From: Antrihabitans stalactiti
GTDB lineage: Bacteria; Actinomycetota; Actinomycetes; Mycobacteriales; Mycobacteriaceae
Assembly (NCBI RefSeq): GCF_012932915.1
Contig: NZ_VCQU01000007.1
Coordinates: 310,001-374,000, forward strand
Length of the DNA: 64,000 nt
Direction of reading: 5' to 3'
The notes beneath the pieces were generated by a model. That model made no database searches. It was not told the DNA's origin and saw only the letters and a list, made by a program, of their open reading frames with translations. Shown in pieces: positions 53,509 to 61,498 of this stretch. Position 1 is the stretch's first letter; every line of letters begins with the position of its first letter. Both the position numbers and the translations under genes were made by a program.

Positions 53509-54516
53509 ATGGCGAAGACACCGTTACCGATGAAGCCGACTGGATGGTTTCAGGTGGCATGGTCTGCCGAGATCCTCGTGGGCGATGTCCGGCGCATGAA
53601 GTATTTCGACACGGAGATGATCGCCTGGCGATCGGCGTCGGGGCAGGTCACCGTTATGGACGCCTACTGCGAGCACCTGGGTGCACATCTGGGCTACGGC
53701 GGCACCGTTAATGGCGAGACCCTGCAATGCCCGTTTCACGGTTGGCAATGGAATACCGAGGGACGCAACGTGTGCATTCCCTACGAGAAGCACCCGAACA
53801 AGGCCCGCCGGATTCGAACCTACCCGGTAGCCGAGCACAGCGAATCGGTCTTCATCTGGTACGACGCCGACCGGCGTGAGCCATATTTCGACGTGACCAA
53901 CGTCCTGACCGGGTTCGACGACGGCCGCAGCGCAGCGGACTACTACCCCGCCTATGGTCACAGCACCCTGTTCGAGACAGCCCTCGAGATTCATCCGCAA
54001 TACGTGATGGAAAACGGTGTGGACTTCGCGCACTTCAAATACGTGCACAAAACGCCGTTGGTCCCCGAGTTCACCCGTCACGACTTCGAAGCGCCAGTGT
54101 CCTACGTCGACTTCACGATTGCGTTCGAAGACGTTCCGGCCGGCGAGGTCAACAGCGGAGTGCAAGCGATCAACAGCGGAATCGGTGTGGCTGCCACCAA
54201 GAGTTGGGGAATGATCGACAACCGGACGCTGACCGCGGTCACCCCGATCGATGACTCGACCTCTGATATTCGATTCACGGTCTGGATCGGACGCAAGCCC
54301 CATGACGACAGCGATCAACCGACCAGACGGGCACTCGAATACGCCGAGGCCGTCATCGAGCAGTTTCAGAACGACATCCACATCTGGAAGCACCAGAGGT
54401 ACTCCGATCCGCCGGCGCTATCGCCCTCGGAGTTCAAGGGCTTCACTGCCATTCGGGAATGGGCCACCCAGTTCTATCCCGCCGACTTCGATTGCAGAAA
54501 GGCCACCACCCGATGA
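53509..54516 (+). CDS. Rieske non-heme iron oxygenase (KshA-like)
   Basis: A 335-residue oxygenase subunit. The Rieske site is CEH...CPFH, Cys54/His56 and Cys74/His77, with the C-x-H-x17-C-x2-H spacing. Mononuclear iron ligands are Asp172, His175 and His180 in NGVDFAHFKYVH. Length and the ligand motif are like 3-ketosteroid 9-alpha-hydroxylase oxygenase KshA, although specificity may differ. The ATG at 53509 has GGGAGG upstream; an ATG at 53491 is possible. No reductase is adjacent. The following gene starts in its stop. Confidence 0.9.
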   Translation: MAKTPLPMKPTGWFQVAWSAEILVGDVRRMKYFDTEMIAWRSASGQVTVMDAYCEHLGAHLGYGGTVNGETLQCPFHGWQWNTEGRNVCIPYEKHPNKARRIRTYPVAEHSESVFIWYDADRREPYFDVTNVLTGFDDGRSAADYYPAYGHSTLFETALEIHPQYVMENGVDFAHFKYVHKTPLVPEFTRHDFEAPVSYVDFTIAFEDVPAGEVNSGVQAINSGIGVAATKSWGMIDNRTLTAVTPIDDSTSDIRFTVWIGRKPHDDSDQPTRRALEYAEAVIEQFQNDIHIWKHQRYSDPPALSPSEFKGFTAIREWATQFYPADFDCRKATTR

Positions 54517-55604
54517 AAACGATTGAGCACCCACCGATCCGCGTTTTTCAGGTCGCCACCGGCAATGTCGGATCAGAGATGATCAAGCGGATCAGTACCC
54601 ATCGCGACCTCGAACTCATCGGATTGCATTGCTACACAGCGGAAAAGATCGGCAAGGACGCTGGCGAGATCGCGGGCCTCGCGCCTAACGGCGTCATCGC
54701 GACCGGGTCTGTCGAGGAGATCATCGCCGCCAAGCCCGACGTGCTGACCTTCCACGGCGTGTTCCCCGACGAGGACCTTTACGTGAAGGTCCTCGAGGCC
54801 GGGATCGATGTCGTCACGACGGCAGACTGGATCACCGGTTGGCATCGCGACACCAACCACCCGCACAGCTCGGGCAAGCCGGTGACGCAGCTCCTGCGGG
54901 AAGCGTGCGAGAAGGGCGGCTCGACCTTCTACGGCACCGGCATGAATCCAGGCGTGAATCAGATCCTCGGGGTGGTGTGCTCCGCCGACGTCGCCGAGAT
55001 CGAAAACATCGTCACCCTCGAGTCCGTCGACGTGTCGTGTCATCACTCGAGGGACACCTGGATCGAAGTCGGCTATGGATCGCCGGTCGACGATCCAACC
55101 ATCCCAGGCAAGTTGGAGAAGTACAACCGCGTTTTTGCCGACAGCGTGCTGATGATGGCGGACTGCTTCGGCCTGGAACTCGACTCGGTCGAGTTCTGTT
55201 ACGAACTCGGCGCCTGCACCAAAGATGTCGACCTGGGCTGGTACCAGTTGCCGAAGGGGTCCCTTGGCAGCAACTATCTCAAGTACCAGGGCATGGTCGA
55301 CGGCGTCGCGAAGGTCGAAACTCATCTGGAATGGCAGATGACCCCACACACTGAACCAAACTGGAACATCAAAGGCTGCTACATCACTCAGATCAAGGGC
55401 GACCCGTGCATTTACAACAAGCACATGATCTTGCCAAAGCCCGGAGTCGACCTGTCCAATCCGGACAACTTCGCCTCGATAGGCATGACCGTCACCGGGC
55501 TGCCAGCGCTCAACGCTATCGCCTCGGTGGTCGCGGCCCCACCGGGACTACTCACTAGTGCCGACCTCCCGCTGCGCGGATTCGCCGGCCGATTCAAGAA
55601 ATAG
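54513..55604 (+). CDS. DapB-fold NAD(P)-dependent dehydrogenase-like protein
   Basis: A 363-residue protein whose N-terminus (IRVFQVATGNVGSEMIKRI) is a Rossmann domain of the dihydrodipicolinate reductase type, followed by LELIGLHCYTAEKIGKDAG and a C-terminal domain with FYGTGMNPGVNQI. Similar proteins include 2,4-diaminopentanoate dehydrogenases and actinobacterial proteins encoded with oxygenases. It overlaps the Rieske stop (ATGA). A role in oxidising or reducing the oxygenase product is an inference; a DapB role in lysine synthesis is unlikely in this context. Confidence 0.85.
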   Translation: MKTIEHPPIRVFQVATGNVGSEMIKRISTHRDLELIGLHCYTAEKIGKDAGEIAGLAPNGVIATGSVEEIIAAKPDVLTFHGVFPDEDLYVKVLEAGIDVVTTADWITGWHRDTNHPHSSGKPVTQLLREACEKGGSTFYGTGMNPGVNQILGVVCSADVAEIENIVTLESVDVSCHHSRDTWIEVGYGSPVDDPTIPGKLEKYNRVFADSVLMMADCFGLELDSVEFCYELGACTKDVDLGWYQLPKGSLGSNYLKYQGMVDGVAKVETHLEWQMTPHTEPNWNIKGCYITQIKGDPCIYNKHMILPKPGVDLSNPDNFASIGMTVTGLPALNAIASVVAAPPGLLTSADLPLRGFAGRFKK

Positions 55605-55727
55605 ACCGTCTCAACGGTTCCCGAGGTACTCGATACAACGAACGCTCGGATCAGAACCTGTCACTCACGAAGGGACCGAACGAGGTTGCTGTGGTGCGGC
55701 GACCTAACTCGCGTTTTGCCGATTCGA

Positions 55728-56192
55728 TCAGGCGCGACTGCGCGACGCTGAGATTGATCTCACGTCTTCTGCGACACCAGCCAACTCAGTCGTCGCAAGA
55801 ATGTGCAATTGCGTTGCAACCATGTCGATTTCGCGAATAAGGTCGTCGACCTCGGTCCGGAGCATATAGAACGTCCGCAGGTCTTCGTCGTCGAGCTCTT
55901 CGGTGTCTCGAATACGCGGCGACAAAACTGTATTTAGATAGCCCTCTTCGCGGAGAAACAGCGAAATCCGTTCATACAGACGAGCGACGAGATCCAATCC
56001 CGTATCGCGGAACCCATTCTCATGATCACGCACTTGCGTCGTGAGGTGGGTGAGGTTGAGGTTCCACACACTCACGAACAGCGCGATCGCAGCCACGACC
56101 GCGGTCCACGAGTTCCGGGTCGTCTGTACTTGACATCTCTGAACTGCACAAACTTTGTCGGGCTGACAGGATTTGAACCTGCCTGGTAGCAC
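55728..56192 (-). CDS. Small membrane protein, N-terminus overlapping an attachment site
   Basis: A possible protein of up to 154 residues: one membrane helix (WTAVVAAIALFVSVW) followed by a long amphipathic, coiled-coil-like region (TTQVRDHENGFRDTGLDLVARLYERISLFLREEG) and ELDDEDLRTFYMLRTEVDDLIREID. No family is recognised. The first 20 or so residues are encoded by the tRNA-like attachment sequence, so the true start is probably further in (56100 area) or was made by the integration. Confidence 0.5.
   Translation of the reverse strand: MLPGRFKSCQPDKVCAVQRCQVQTTRNSWTAVVAAIALFVSVWNLNLTHLTTQVRDHENGFRDTGLDLVARLYERISLFLREEGYLNTVLSPRIRDTEELDDEDLRTFYMLRTEVDDLIREIDMVATQLHILATTELAGVAEDVRSISASRSRA
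56157..56182 (-). other. tRNA 3'-end copy, probable attachment (att) site
   Basis: Read on the minus strand this gives a full T-arm, GCAGG-TTCAAAT-CCTGT, then acceptor sequence CAGCCCGAC, as at the 3' end of a tRNA (best fit tRNA-Pro). No D-arm or anticodon lies upstream, so it is a partial copy. It sits 165 bp before the start of the intact integrase, the usual place of an att site made by tRNA-targeting integration. Confidence 0.75.
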
Positions 56193-56299
56193 TCTCCTTC
56201 AACTGCTCTGACCTGGGAAATTATCCTCTGTACCAGGGAATATGGGGCGAGCTGAAGTGGTCAGAAAGTAGCGCGAGCGGGCGTTGAATGACTCTCATT

Positions 56300-56320
56300 C
56301 TGCACGTATTCTGCACGTAT
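56300..56320. repeat. 10-bp direct repeat before the integrase
   Basis: CTGCACGTAT occurs twice, separated by one T, 27-47 bp upstream of the integrase start. It might be an arm-type integrase site or part of its promoter control. Confidence 0.45.
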
Positions 56321-56346
56321 CCTGGAACGTGGAGGAGGGAACATCG

Positions 56347-57468
56347 TTGGCAGGAAAAGCTCGGGCATCGGGGTCCAAACGATCATTCGGCGGTCTACGA
56401 CAGCTGCCGTCAGGTCGGTGGCAGGCGCAGTACACGGCGCCCGACGGGCTGCCGTTCAAAGCACCTCGCACGTTCCAAGCGAAGGACGACGCGGTCGCCT
56501 GGCTCGCGGCCGAACGTCGCCGTATCGAGCTCGGAACGTGGACGCGCCAGCTCCAAACCGATGTGCCAAGAAGGACATTGACTTTGGCTACGTACGCAGA
56601 CCGCTGGTGGAGCCAGACCGAGAGCCGCCACAAACCGCGTACCCGAACGTTGAACCGCGGGTATCTCGACCGCGTCATTCTGCCCGAGTTAGGAACCACT
56701 CCCCTGACGGCGCTCACCGTCAGCTGTATTCGCGAATGGTTCGCCGGCCTGGACGCCTTCCCAACCCGAAATGCCAATGCCTACTCGCTGTTACGAACAA
56801 TCCTCAATCAAGCAGTGGACGACGAACTGATCGCGGCAAACCCGTGTCGGATCCGCGGCGGCTCGGTCAAACATCGCAAGGTCGAGCCCGTGGTGCTGTC
56901 GCCTGCCGAAATGCGCGAACTCATGTCGCGACTCCCCGATCAATGGCGCGCACTGATTCTGCTCGCTGCGATGTCGGGCCTTCGATGGGGCGAGGTCGCT
57001 GCGTTGCGCCGCTCGGACCTAGATCTGTCCCCAAACGGAATGTTGGTCACCGTCGCCCGAGGGCTGACGAAGGATCGCGGAACATGGGTGGTCGGCCGCC
57101 CGAAGTCACGGACCGCGCTGCGGACAGTCCCTTTGCCCGAAGCGCTACGGCCGTTGCTCGTCGAACAGATCGAGCGCTGGGCCGAGCCAGGCCGCGCGGG
57201 CCTGTTGTTCCCCTCGAAGCACGGCGGCTTCCTCGATGCGACTGCCCCACGACGAGCCTTGACTCGCGCACTTGCCGCGATGCAGTACCCGCATATGCGA
57301 CTTCACGACCTAAGACACTCGGCAGCAACGATTTTCGCCCAAGCTGGCTCGACATTGAGTGATCACATGGCGCTGATGGGGCACTCGTCATCGGCGATGT
57401 CCGCGAGGTACGTCGGCACATCCGCAGCTCGGAATCGTGTTCTGATCGAAGGTATTTGGACGGATTGA
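56347..57468 (+). CDS. Tyrosine recombinase/phage-type integrase
   Basis: A 373-residue integrase. An AP2-like arm domain (KRSFGGLRQLPSGRWQAQY) is followed by an SAM-like core-binding domain (about 75-165) and the catalytic domain with Arg213 (SGLRWGEV), His320-x-x-Arg323 (HDLRHS), His346 (GHSS) and Tyr355 (ARYV). All catalytic residues are present. The TTG start at 56347 follows GGAGGAGGG; the frame is open further upstream but without family match. It lies beside the tRNA 3'-end copy and probably catalyses integration there. A paralogous remnant lies at 46.7 kb. Confidence 0.93.
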   Translation: MAGKARASGSKRSFGGLRQLPSGRWQAQYTAPDGLPFKAPRTFQAKDDAVAWLAAERRRIELGTWTRQLQTDVPRRTLTLATYADRWWSQTESRHKPRTRTLNRGYLDRVILPELGTTPLTALTVSCIREWFAGLDAFPTRNANAYSLLRTILNQAVDDELIAANPCRIRGGSVKHRKVEPVVLSPAEMRELMSRLPDQWRALILLAAMSGLRWGEVAALRRSDLDLSPNGMLVTVARGLTKDRGTWVVGRPKSRTALRTVPLPEALRPLLVEQIERWAEPGRAGLLFPSKHGGFLDATAPRRALTRALAAMQYPHMRLHDLRHSAATIFAQAGSTLSDHMALMGHSSSAMSARYVGTSAARNRVLIEGIWTD

Positions 57469-57565
57469 CCGCGTTCGCACCTGACGACGGAGGTGTGGCA
57501 GGGTGGGACCGCTTTGACGGAACCTGGTCCAATCCCAGTATCGCGTACCACAGTTAGACCAGGTC

Positions 57566-57590
57566 AGGCCCCCTTTCGAGGGGGCCTTTC
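57566..57590 (+). terminator. Rho-independent terminator after integrase
   Basis: AGGCCCCC (57566-57573), loop TTTCGA, GGGGGCCT (57580-57587), then TTCTTGT. It ends the integrase transcript about 100 bp after its stop. Confidence 0.85.
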
Positions 57591-57977
57591 TTGTCGCCGT
57601 CGTCTTATCGTGGTCTTAGCAAAGTTAGAAACAACGATCAACCTGTTGTTACGCGCGCGGATCGACGGCACCATCGCAGCAGCTGAGGTGTCACAAGCCA
57701 TTGGACCCTATTCTGCGGGAAGTGCGGACTAGCCCTTGGCAGATCGCGGTTAGCCGACTGCGCACAGACGTCTGGCGATCTGATCAGTTTCTCGCTAGCG
57801 CGGGACGCAAGTGGTCACTGTCCCCAATTGCACCTTGCGGTGACGCGATCCCGGCTGGCTTCGATGCAGCTGGTCACCCGTCTGCGATTGTTCCAAATTC
57901 GGTCCGCTGCAAATTTCATCGAGTCGTAGGCCACTGCCCCGGGGTCGAACGTCAGAACATGGTGGTGCTTCGCCAAG
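57591..57977. other. Stretch without supported gene
   Basis: Frames here are short. One ends LAKLETTINLLLRARIDGTI... (to 57732) and looks helical, but it has no ribosome-binding site or family. No repeats or RNA features are clear. Confidence 0.4.
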
Positions 57978-58187
57978 TCAGGAGGCTGTCGGACGCTTCC
58001 TTGCCGGTACATCCGAGATATGGTCGGGACAATAATCACCGTCGGGTCGGATCGCCCAGCCACGACCCGACGCCATCGCCCGGGCATCGGCAACATCACC
58101 CTTGGCCACTTTCACCGAGACGTCACTGGAGCAACCCGCGTGATTGCACTTCACCCGTACTTCGCTGGCTCCGATCACAATCGTCAT
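57978..58187 (-). CDS. Small Cys/His-rich hypothetical protein
   Basis: A 69-residue protein beginning MTIVIGASEVRVKCNHAGC and ending DGDYCPDHISDVPARKRP. The CxxxxC...CxxH pattern and GWAIRPDGDYCPDH resemble small zinc-binding proteins found in actinobacteria and their phages. A GGGTGGGGGG patch precedes the ATG at 58187. No function can be given; it may belong to the integrated element. Confidence 0.55.
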   Translation of the reverse strand: MTIVIGASEVRVKCNHAGCSSDVSVKVAKGDVADARAMASGRGWAIRPDGDYCPDHISDVPARKRPTAS

Positions 58188-58435
58188 CGCCGTCACGCCC
58201 CCCACCCTTTGCTGATCCCCGTCCGACACCAACGCTAGACGCAGATCGGCTGAACACGCGACTCGAGCGTGCTGTCCTCAAGGGTGTTCGGTAGGGCGCG
58301 AATGTGTTGATCCCACCAACTTTAACTGGACGACGCCGCGCAACGATCTCACATGGAGCGCCCCGCAGCCCTCCGCAACGATTGCGCAGATTACGCGACA
58401 GATCGGGGCGGCCGCCGCAGCAGGCGGCGTTGTTT

Positions 58436-58807
58436 TCACAGGGTAAGAGCGTCGTCGTGATCGTGTCGCGTGTGATCCCTCAGTTCCGGGAATCGGCGAT
58501 ACCTCGGGGCTGGGCGGGCCAATTCTTCGCTCTCTGCACGTATGTCGTCGTTGAGGATGCGGGCGCGACGTTCTGCCGCCTCTTTCTTCAATCGACGCAC
58601 ATTCGATGCGGCATGTTCGGCCTTCTCGATCCCGATGGTGATGTCGGAAATGCGCTCTGAGATCAACGCAATGAAGACGATCGCCAGGAAGGCGTCCGAT
58701 TCACTCGGTGTCGCATTTGCAACCACGGTTGACAACCGACCTAGTACCAGACCTGCAGCGACATCGGATCGAACCCAAACCATGATCCGTGAACGCGAGG
58801 TACACAC
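58436..58807 (-). CDS. Small membrane/coiled-coil hypothetical protein
   Basis: A possible 123-residue protein with one hydrophobic segment (SDAFLAIVFIALIS, near 38-52) and then a charged helix (IEKAEHAASNVRRLKKEAAERRARILNDD). The GTG at 58807 is the longest start; ATG 58783 is an alternative. No family recognised; the absence of a clear ribosome-binding site keeps confidence low. Confidence 0.45.
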   Translation of the reverse strand: MCTSRSRIMVWVRSDVAAGLVLGRLSTVVANATPSESDAFLAIVFIALISERISDITIGIEKAEHAASNVRRLKKEAAERRARILNDDIRAESEELARPAPRYRRFPELRDHTRHDHDDALTL

Positions 58808-58889
58808 TCGAATGCCGAACGAGGGCAGGCAGGTCCGCCCAATGCTTTGACGAGACCATAGTGGTCGAAAATCGATGCCGCTCCGGCGG

Positions 58890-59516
58890 TCACGACCGCG
58901 AGAGGGACATCTGACTCGCTAGACCGAGGTAGCGAAGGGCGACCTCGGATATCCGCCTCCCAGTTTCGGCGCTATCCGACGTGGGCAGCACAACATGGCT
59001 GATCGTCAGCCGGATCAAGGCGTCGACACCATCGATGACGTCATCGCTGTCGAGCTGAGGGAAATGTTTTCCGATCCAACCCACTAGCCGTGCGGACGCG
59101 AGCTCGAGCATCGACGCCGACGTGGTCAGCAGCGGCAGCACGCCAGTCTCTTCGGGGCGGCTGTCGGCACCAGGAGACGTAAGCACCGACTTCAACAGCG
59201 GACTGGACGAGGCCTCGTTGAGCGTGTAGCGGACGGCAGCCGGGATCGCTTCTTCGAGAGCGTCGCGGTGGTCATCGAGCGTCGCTCCAATCCCCACCAA
59301 GAATCTCTCGGCCTCCTCCAACACGAGCGCGTCTCCGAGTCCTTGTTTGTCACCGAACTCCTTGTACAAGGTCGGACGCGACACTCCGATAAGTGCGGCG
59401 ACCTCGCTGACTCGGACCCGATCCCAACCCTTTTCCAGGGTCAGCGCGTGCGCGGCACGGATTGCCTCCTTGCGCAAATGACGCCGAAACGACAACCGAA
59501 CAGATTCATCGACCAC
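58890..59516 (-). CDS. TetR/AcrR family transcriptional regulator
   Basis: A 208-residue TetR protein with HTH at about 30-65 (RVSEVAALIGVSRPTLYKEFGDKQGL). The GTG at 59516 is chosen because a GTG at 59540 would put the start inside the inverted repeat 59520-59537. It is divergent from the thioesterase/P450/BtrH-like operon and is its probable repressor. Confidence 0.88.
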   Translation of the reverse strand: MVDESVRLSFRRHLRKEAIRAAHALTLEKGWDRVRVSEVAALIGVSRPTLYKEFGDKQGLGDALVLEEAERFLVGIGATLDDHRDALEEAIPAAVRYTLNEASSSPLLKSVLTSPGADSRPEETGVLPLLTTSASMLELASARLVGWIGKHFPQLDSDDVIDGVDALIRLTISHVVLPTSDSAETGRRISEVALRYLGLASQMSLSRS

Positions 59517-59519
59517 GCA

Positions 59520-59537
59520 CCAAACTGTATCAGTTGG
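59520..59537. promoter_or_regulatory. Inverted repeat upstream of TetR gene
   Basis: CCAAACTGTATCAGTTGG: arms CCAA(A)CTG and CAGTTGG with one bulged A. It lies directly before the TetR start and is a candidate autoregulatory operator. Confidence 0.45.
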
Positions 59538-59660
59538 CACTTTTGTTCATAAATTTACAGTAACCGACCCTTGGTCCAACCGTAAACGCAGGCGGGCCGA
59601 CCTCGACACGCGGGTCGCGTTCGCGCTTTTTTCGTCGAAATCGCAGTTTTTGAACTTTTG

Positions 59661-59687
59661 TTGACACCGCAAGGGTTTTTGTATCCA
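59661..59687 (+). promoter_or_regulatory. Candidate promoter of the thioesterase operon
   Basis: TTGACA (59661-59666) and TATCCA (59682-59687), 15 bp apart; CAATAG at 59686 is an alternative -10. About 80 bp before the ATG at 59760. Confidence 0.45.
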
Positions 59688-59688
59688 A

Positions 59689-59703
59689 TAGTCAGCGTGA
59701 CTA
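59689..59703. promoter_or_regulatory. Perfect inverted repeat at the thioesterase promoter
   Basis: TAGTCA GCG TGACTA: 6-bp perfect arms with a 3-bp centre, directly after the candidate -10, where a repressor would block initiation. It differs from the repeat at the TetR start. Confidence 0.6.
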
Positions 59704-59759
59704 ACGAAATCGGGAGTTGCGCAGTCAACGGAGCCGTTGGCACAGAAGTGAGGTACGTA

Positions 59760-60290
59760 ATGCACGACGCCCAGGACACCAGACCAACGTCATCTAATCC
59801 ATACATGTCGGATTGGCTAAGTTCGATGCAGACCACTGCACATGATTCGGCTCTGCTTCCGCCCCATCACGGGGATTGCCTCGGGTGCGGTCCCGCGAAT
59901 CAACATGGGCACCACCTGCGCGCACGTCGACATGGGGACGGTGTAGTCGCAGCTCATGTCTTCGACGGACGCCATGTCGGCGCGCCGGGAATCGCTCACG
60001 GCGGCGCAGTGGCGACAGTCTTAGACGACTTGTTCGGCTTCGCGCTGTATGTGGTCGGTGAACTGGCAGTCACACGCAAACTGGAAGTCGAGTACCTCGC
60101 CCCGGTATTACTCCAGACCGAGTACACCTTGCACGCCGAGATGCTGTCGCGAAACGGGCGCAAGCTACGACTCCGGGCGAGAGTGGAGGACCAAAACGGG
60201 CAAGTTGTTGCCACCGCCGACGCGCTTTTCATTGTGGTCGGTCCCGCGCACTTCACCAGTCGGGCCCCAGTCATTCAGGCCCGACGGTGA
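59760..60290 (+). CDS. PaaI-like hot-dog thioesterase
   Basis: A 176-residue hot-dog protein. After a variable N-terminus it has HHGDCLGCGPANQHGHHLR, then GAPGIAHGGAVATVLDDLFGFAL, the PaaI-type active-site helix with HGG and an acidic residue, and KLEVEYLAPVLL. It should hydrolyse an acyl thioester (CoA or carrier-protein bound). ATG 59760 has GAGG eight bases upstream. Its stop overlaps the P450 start (GTGA). Its place before a P450 and a BtrH-like acyltransferase suggests it edits or releases the acyl group handled there. Confidence 0.88.
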   Translation: MHDAQDTRPTSSNPYMSDWLSSMQTTAHDSALLPPHHGDCLGCGPANQHGHHLRARRHGDGVVAAHVFDGRHVGAPGIAHGGAVATVLDDLFGFALYVVGELAVTRKLEVEYLAPVLLQTEYTLHAEMLSRNGRKLRLRARVEDQNGQVVATADALFIVVGPAHFTSRAPVIQARR

Positions 60291-61498
60291 CCGCACCCCC
60301 ACGCGAGTTGCTGCTCGCTGCCCTGCTCACCGCTCATGGCCAGGCTGGCCCCTACGACGCCTTCCGCCGGCTCCGCGAAGCGCATCCGGCGATGTTGACC
60401 CAGTCCGGCGTATTGGTATTGAGCCGTTACGACGACTGCGCCGCCGCACTGCGGGACCGCAGGCTCGGGAAGGTCGACGAGTCTCTCGGGTTCGGGCTGA
60501 CCGACATCCCAGAAGAATTACAACGCCAAGCCATGCACCGCTTCCGGCGCACGATGCTGTTTCGCAATCCACCCGACCATCAGCGCCTACGACGACTCGT
60601 TGCCGACGTATTCACTCCCCACCACGTCGAGGACCTCCGAGCCCGAATAGTCCTGCAAATCGATCGCCTACTCGACGGCATCGCCGATCAGCCGGTCGCA
60701 GATATCATCACCGAATTGGCATTGCCGTTGCCCGTCAACGTAATCGGCGACCTCCTCGGAGTCCCTGCCGAGGCTCGCTCCGCCGCCGCTCCTTTAGTAC
60801 GCGCACTGATCGCCTCGCTCGAACCCAGCGCAAACACTGCTGACCTCACCCGAGCGTGCGAGGCCGAAGACCAACTCGCCCACTACTTCTCCGAACTTAT
60901 GGCAGAAAAACGGGCTGATCCGTCTGACGACCTGCTCAGCCGGCTCGCCGCAGCCCGCGGCGACGACACTCTCGACGACGATGAATGCGTGGGCACCGCC
61001 ATCTTGTTGTTCGCGGCAGGATTCGAAACCACGACAAACCTGATCGGCAACGGCGTCGCCGCGCTGCTTTCTCACCCCGATCAGATGGCGCTTCTACGCG
61101 AACGTCCGGATTTGGCCGCAACCGCAGTCGATGAACTGCTGCGCTACGACGCGCCTGTGCAAACCAATGGGCGGACCGTTCTCGAAGCAACTCGACTTGC
61201 CGGTATAGACCTGCGACCGGGCCAGGTCGTGCTCACCCTTCTCGGCGCCGCCAATCGAGACCCCGACCGGTTCCCCAATCCAGACGTGCTCGACATCACT
61301 CGAACCGGAACCGTCCCACTGTCCTTCGGCGCTGGCATCCACTTCTGCCTCGGTGCACCGCTGGCTCGACTTGAAGGAACCGAATTGTTCCCACGCCTCG
61401 TCTCACGCTTTCCGCGGCTCACGCTGGCGAGTGAACCAATTTGGCGAACCGGAATGTCGTTTCGCGGATTGTCGAGCCTGAAAGTAGTCACCCGATGA
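60287..61498 (+). CDS. Cytochrome P450
   Basis: A 403-residue soluble P450. The heme site is FGAGIHFCLGAPLARLE (Cys354), the I-helix AGFETTTN (244-251) with the conserved acid/Thr pair, and ExxR at Glu283-Arg286. The layout is that of bacterial CYP107/CYP105-like enzymes of natural-product and catabolic pathways. It overlaps genes on both sides by 4 bp, so it works with the thioesterase and BtrH-like protein. No redox partner gene is near. Confidence 0.93.
   Translation: MTAPPRELLLAALLTAHGQAGPYDAFRRLREAHPAMLTQSGVLVLSRYDDCAAALRDRRLGKVDESLGFGLTDIPEELQRQAMHRFRRTMLFRNPPDHQRLRRLVADVFTPHHVEDLRARIVLQIDRLLDGIADQPVADIITELALPLPVNVIGDLLGVPAEARSAAAPLVRALIASLEPSANTADLTRACEAEDQLAHYFSELMAEKRADPSDDLLSRLAAARGDDTLDDDECVGTAILLFAAGFETTTNLIGNGVAALLSHPDQMALLRERPDLAATAVDELLRYDAPVQTNGRTVLEATRLAGIDLRPGQVVLTLLGAANRDPDRFPNPDVLDITRTGTVPLSFGAGIHFCLGAPLARLEGTELFPRLVSRFPRLTLASEPIWRTGMSFRGLSSLKVVTR

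Noticed and set aside
56157-56240. Considered as a complete tRNA gene
   Set aside because: Only the T-arm and 3' acceptor strand are present; no matching 5' acceptor, D-arm or anticodon arm follows.
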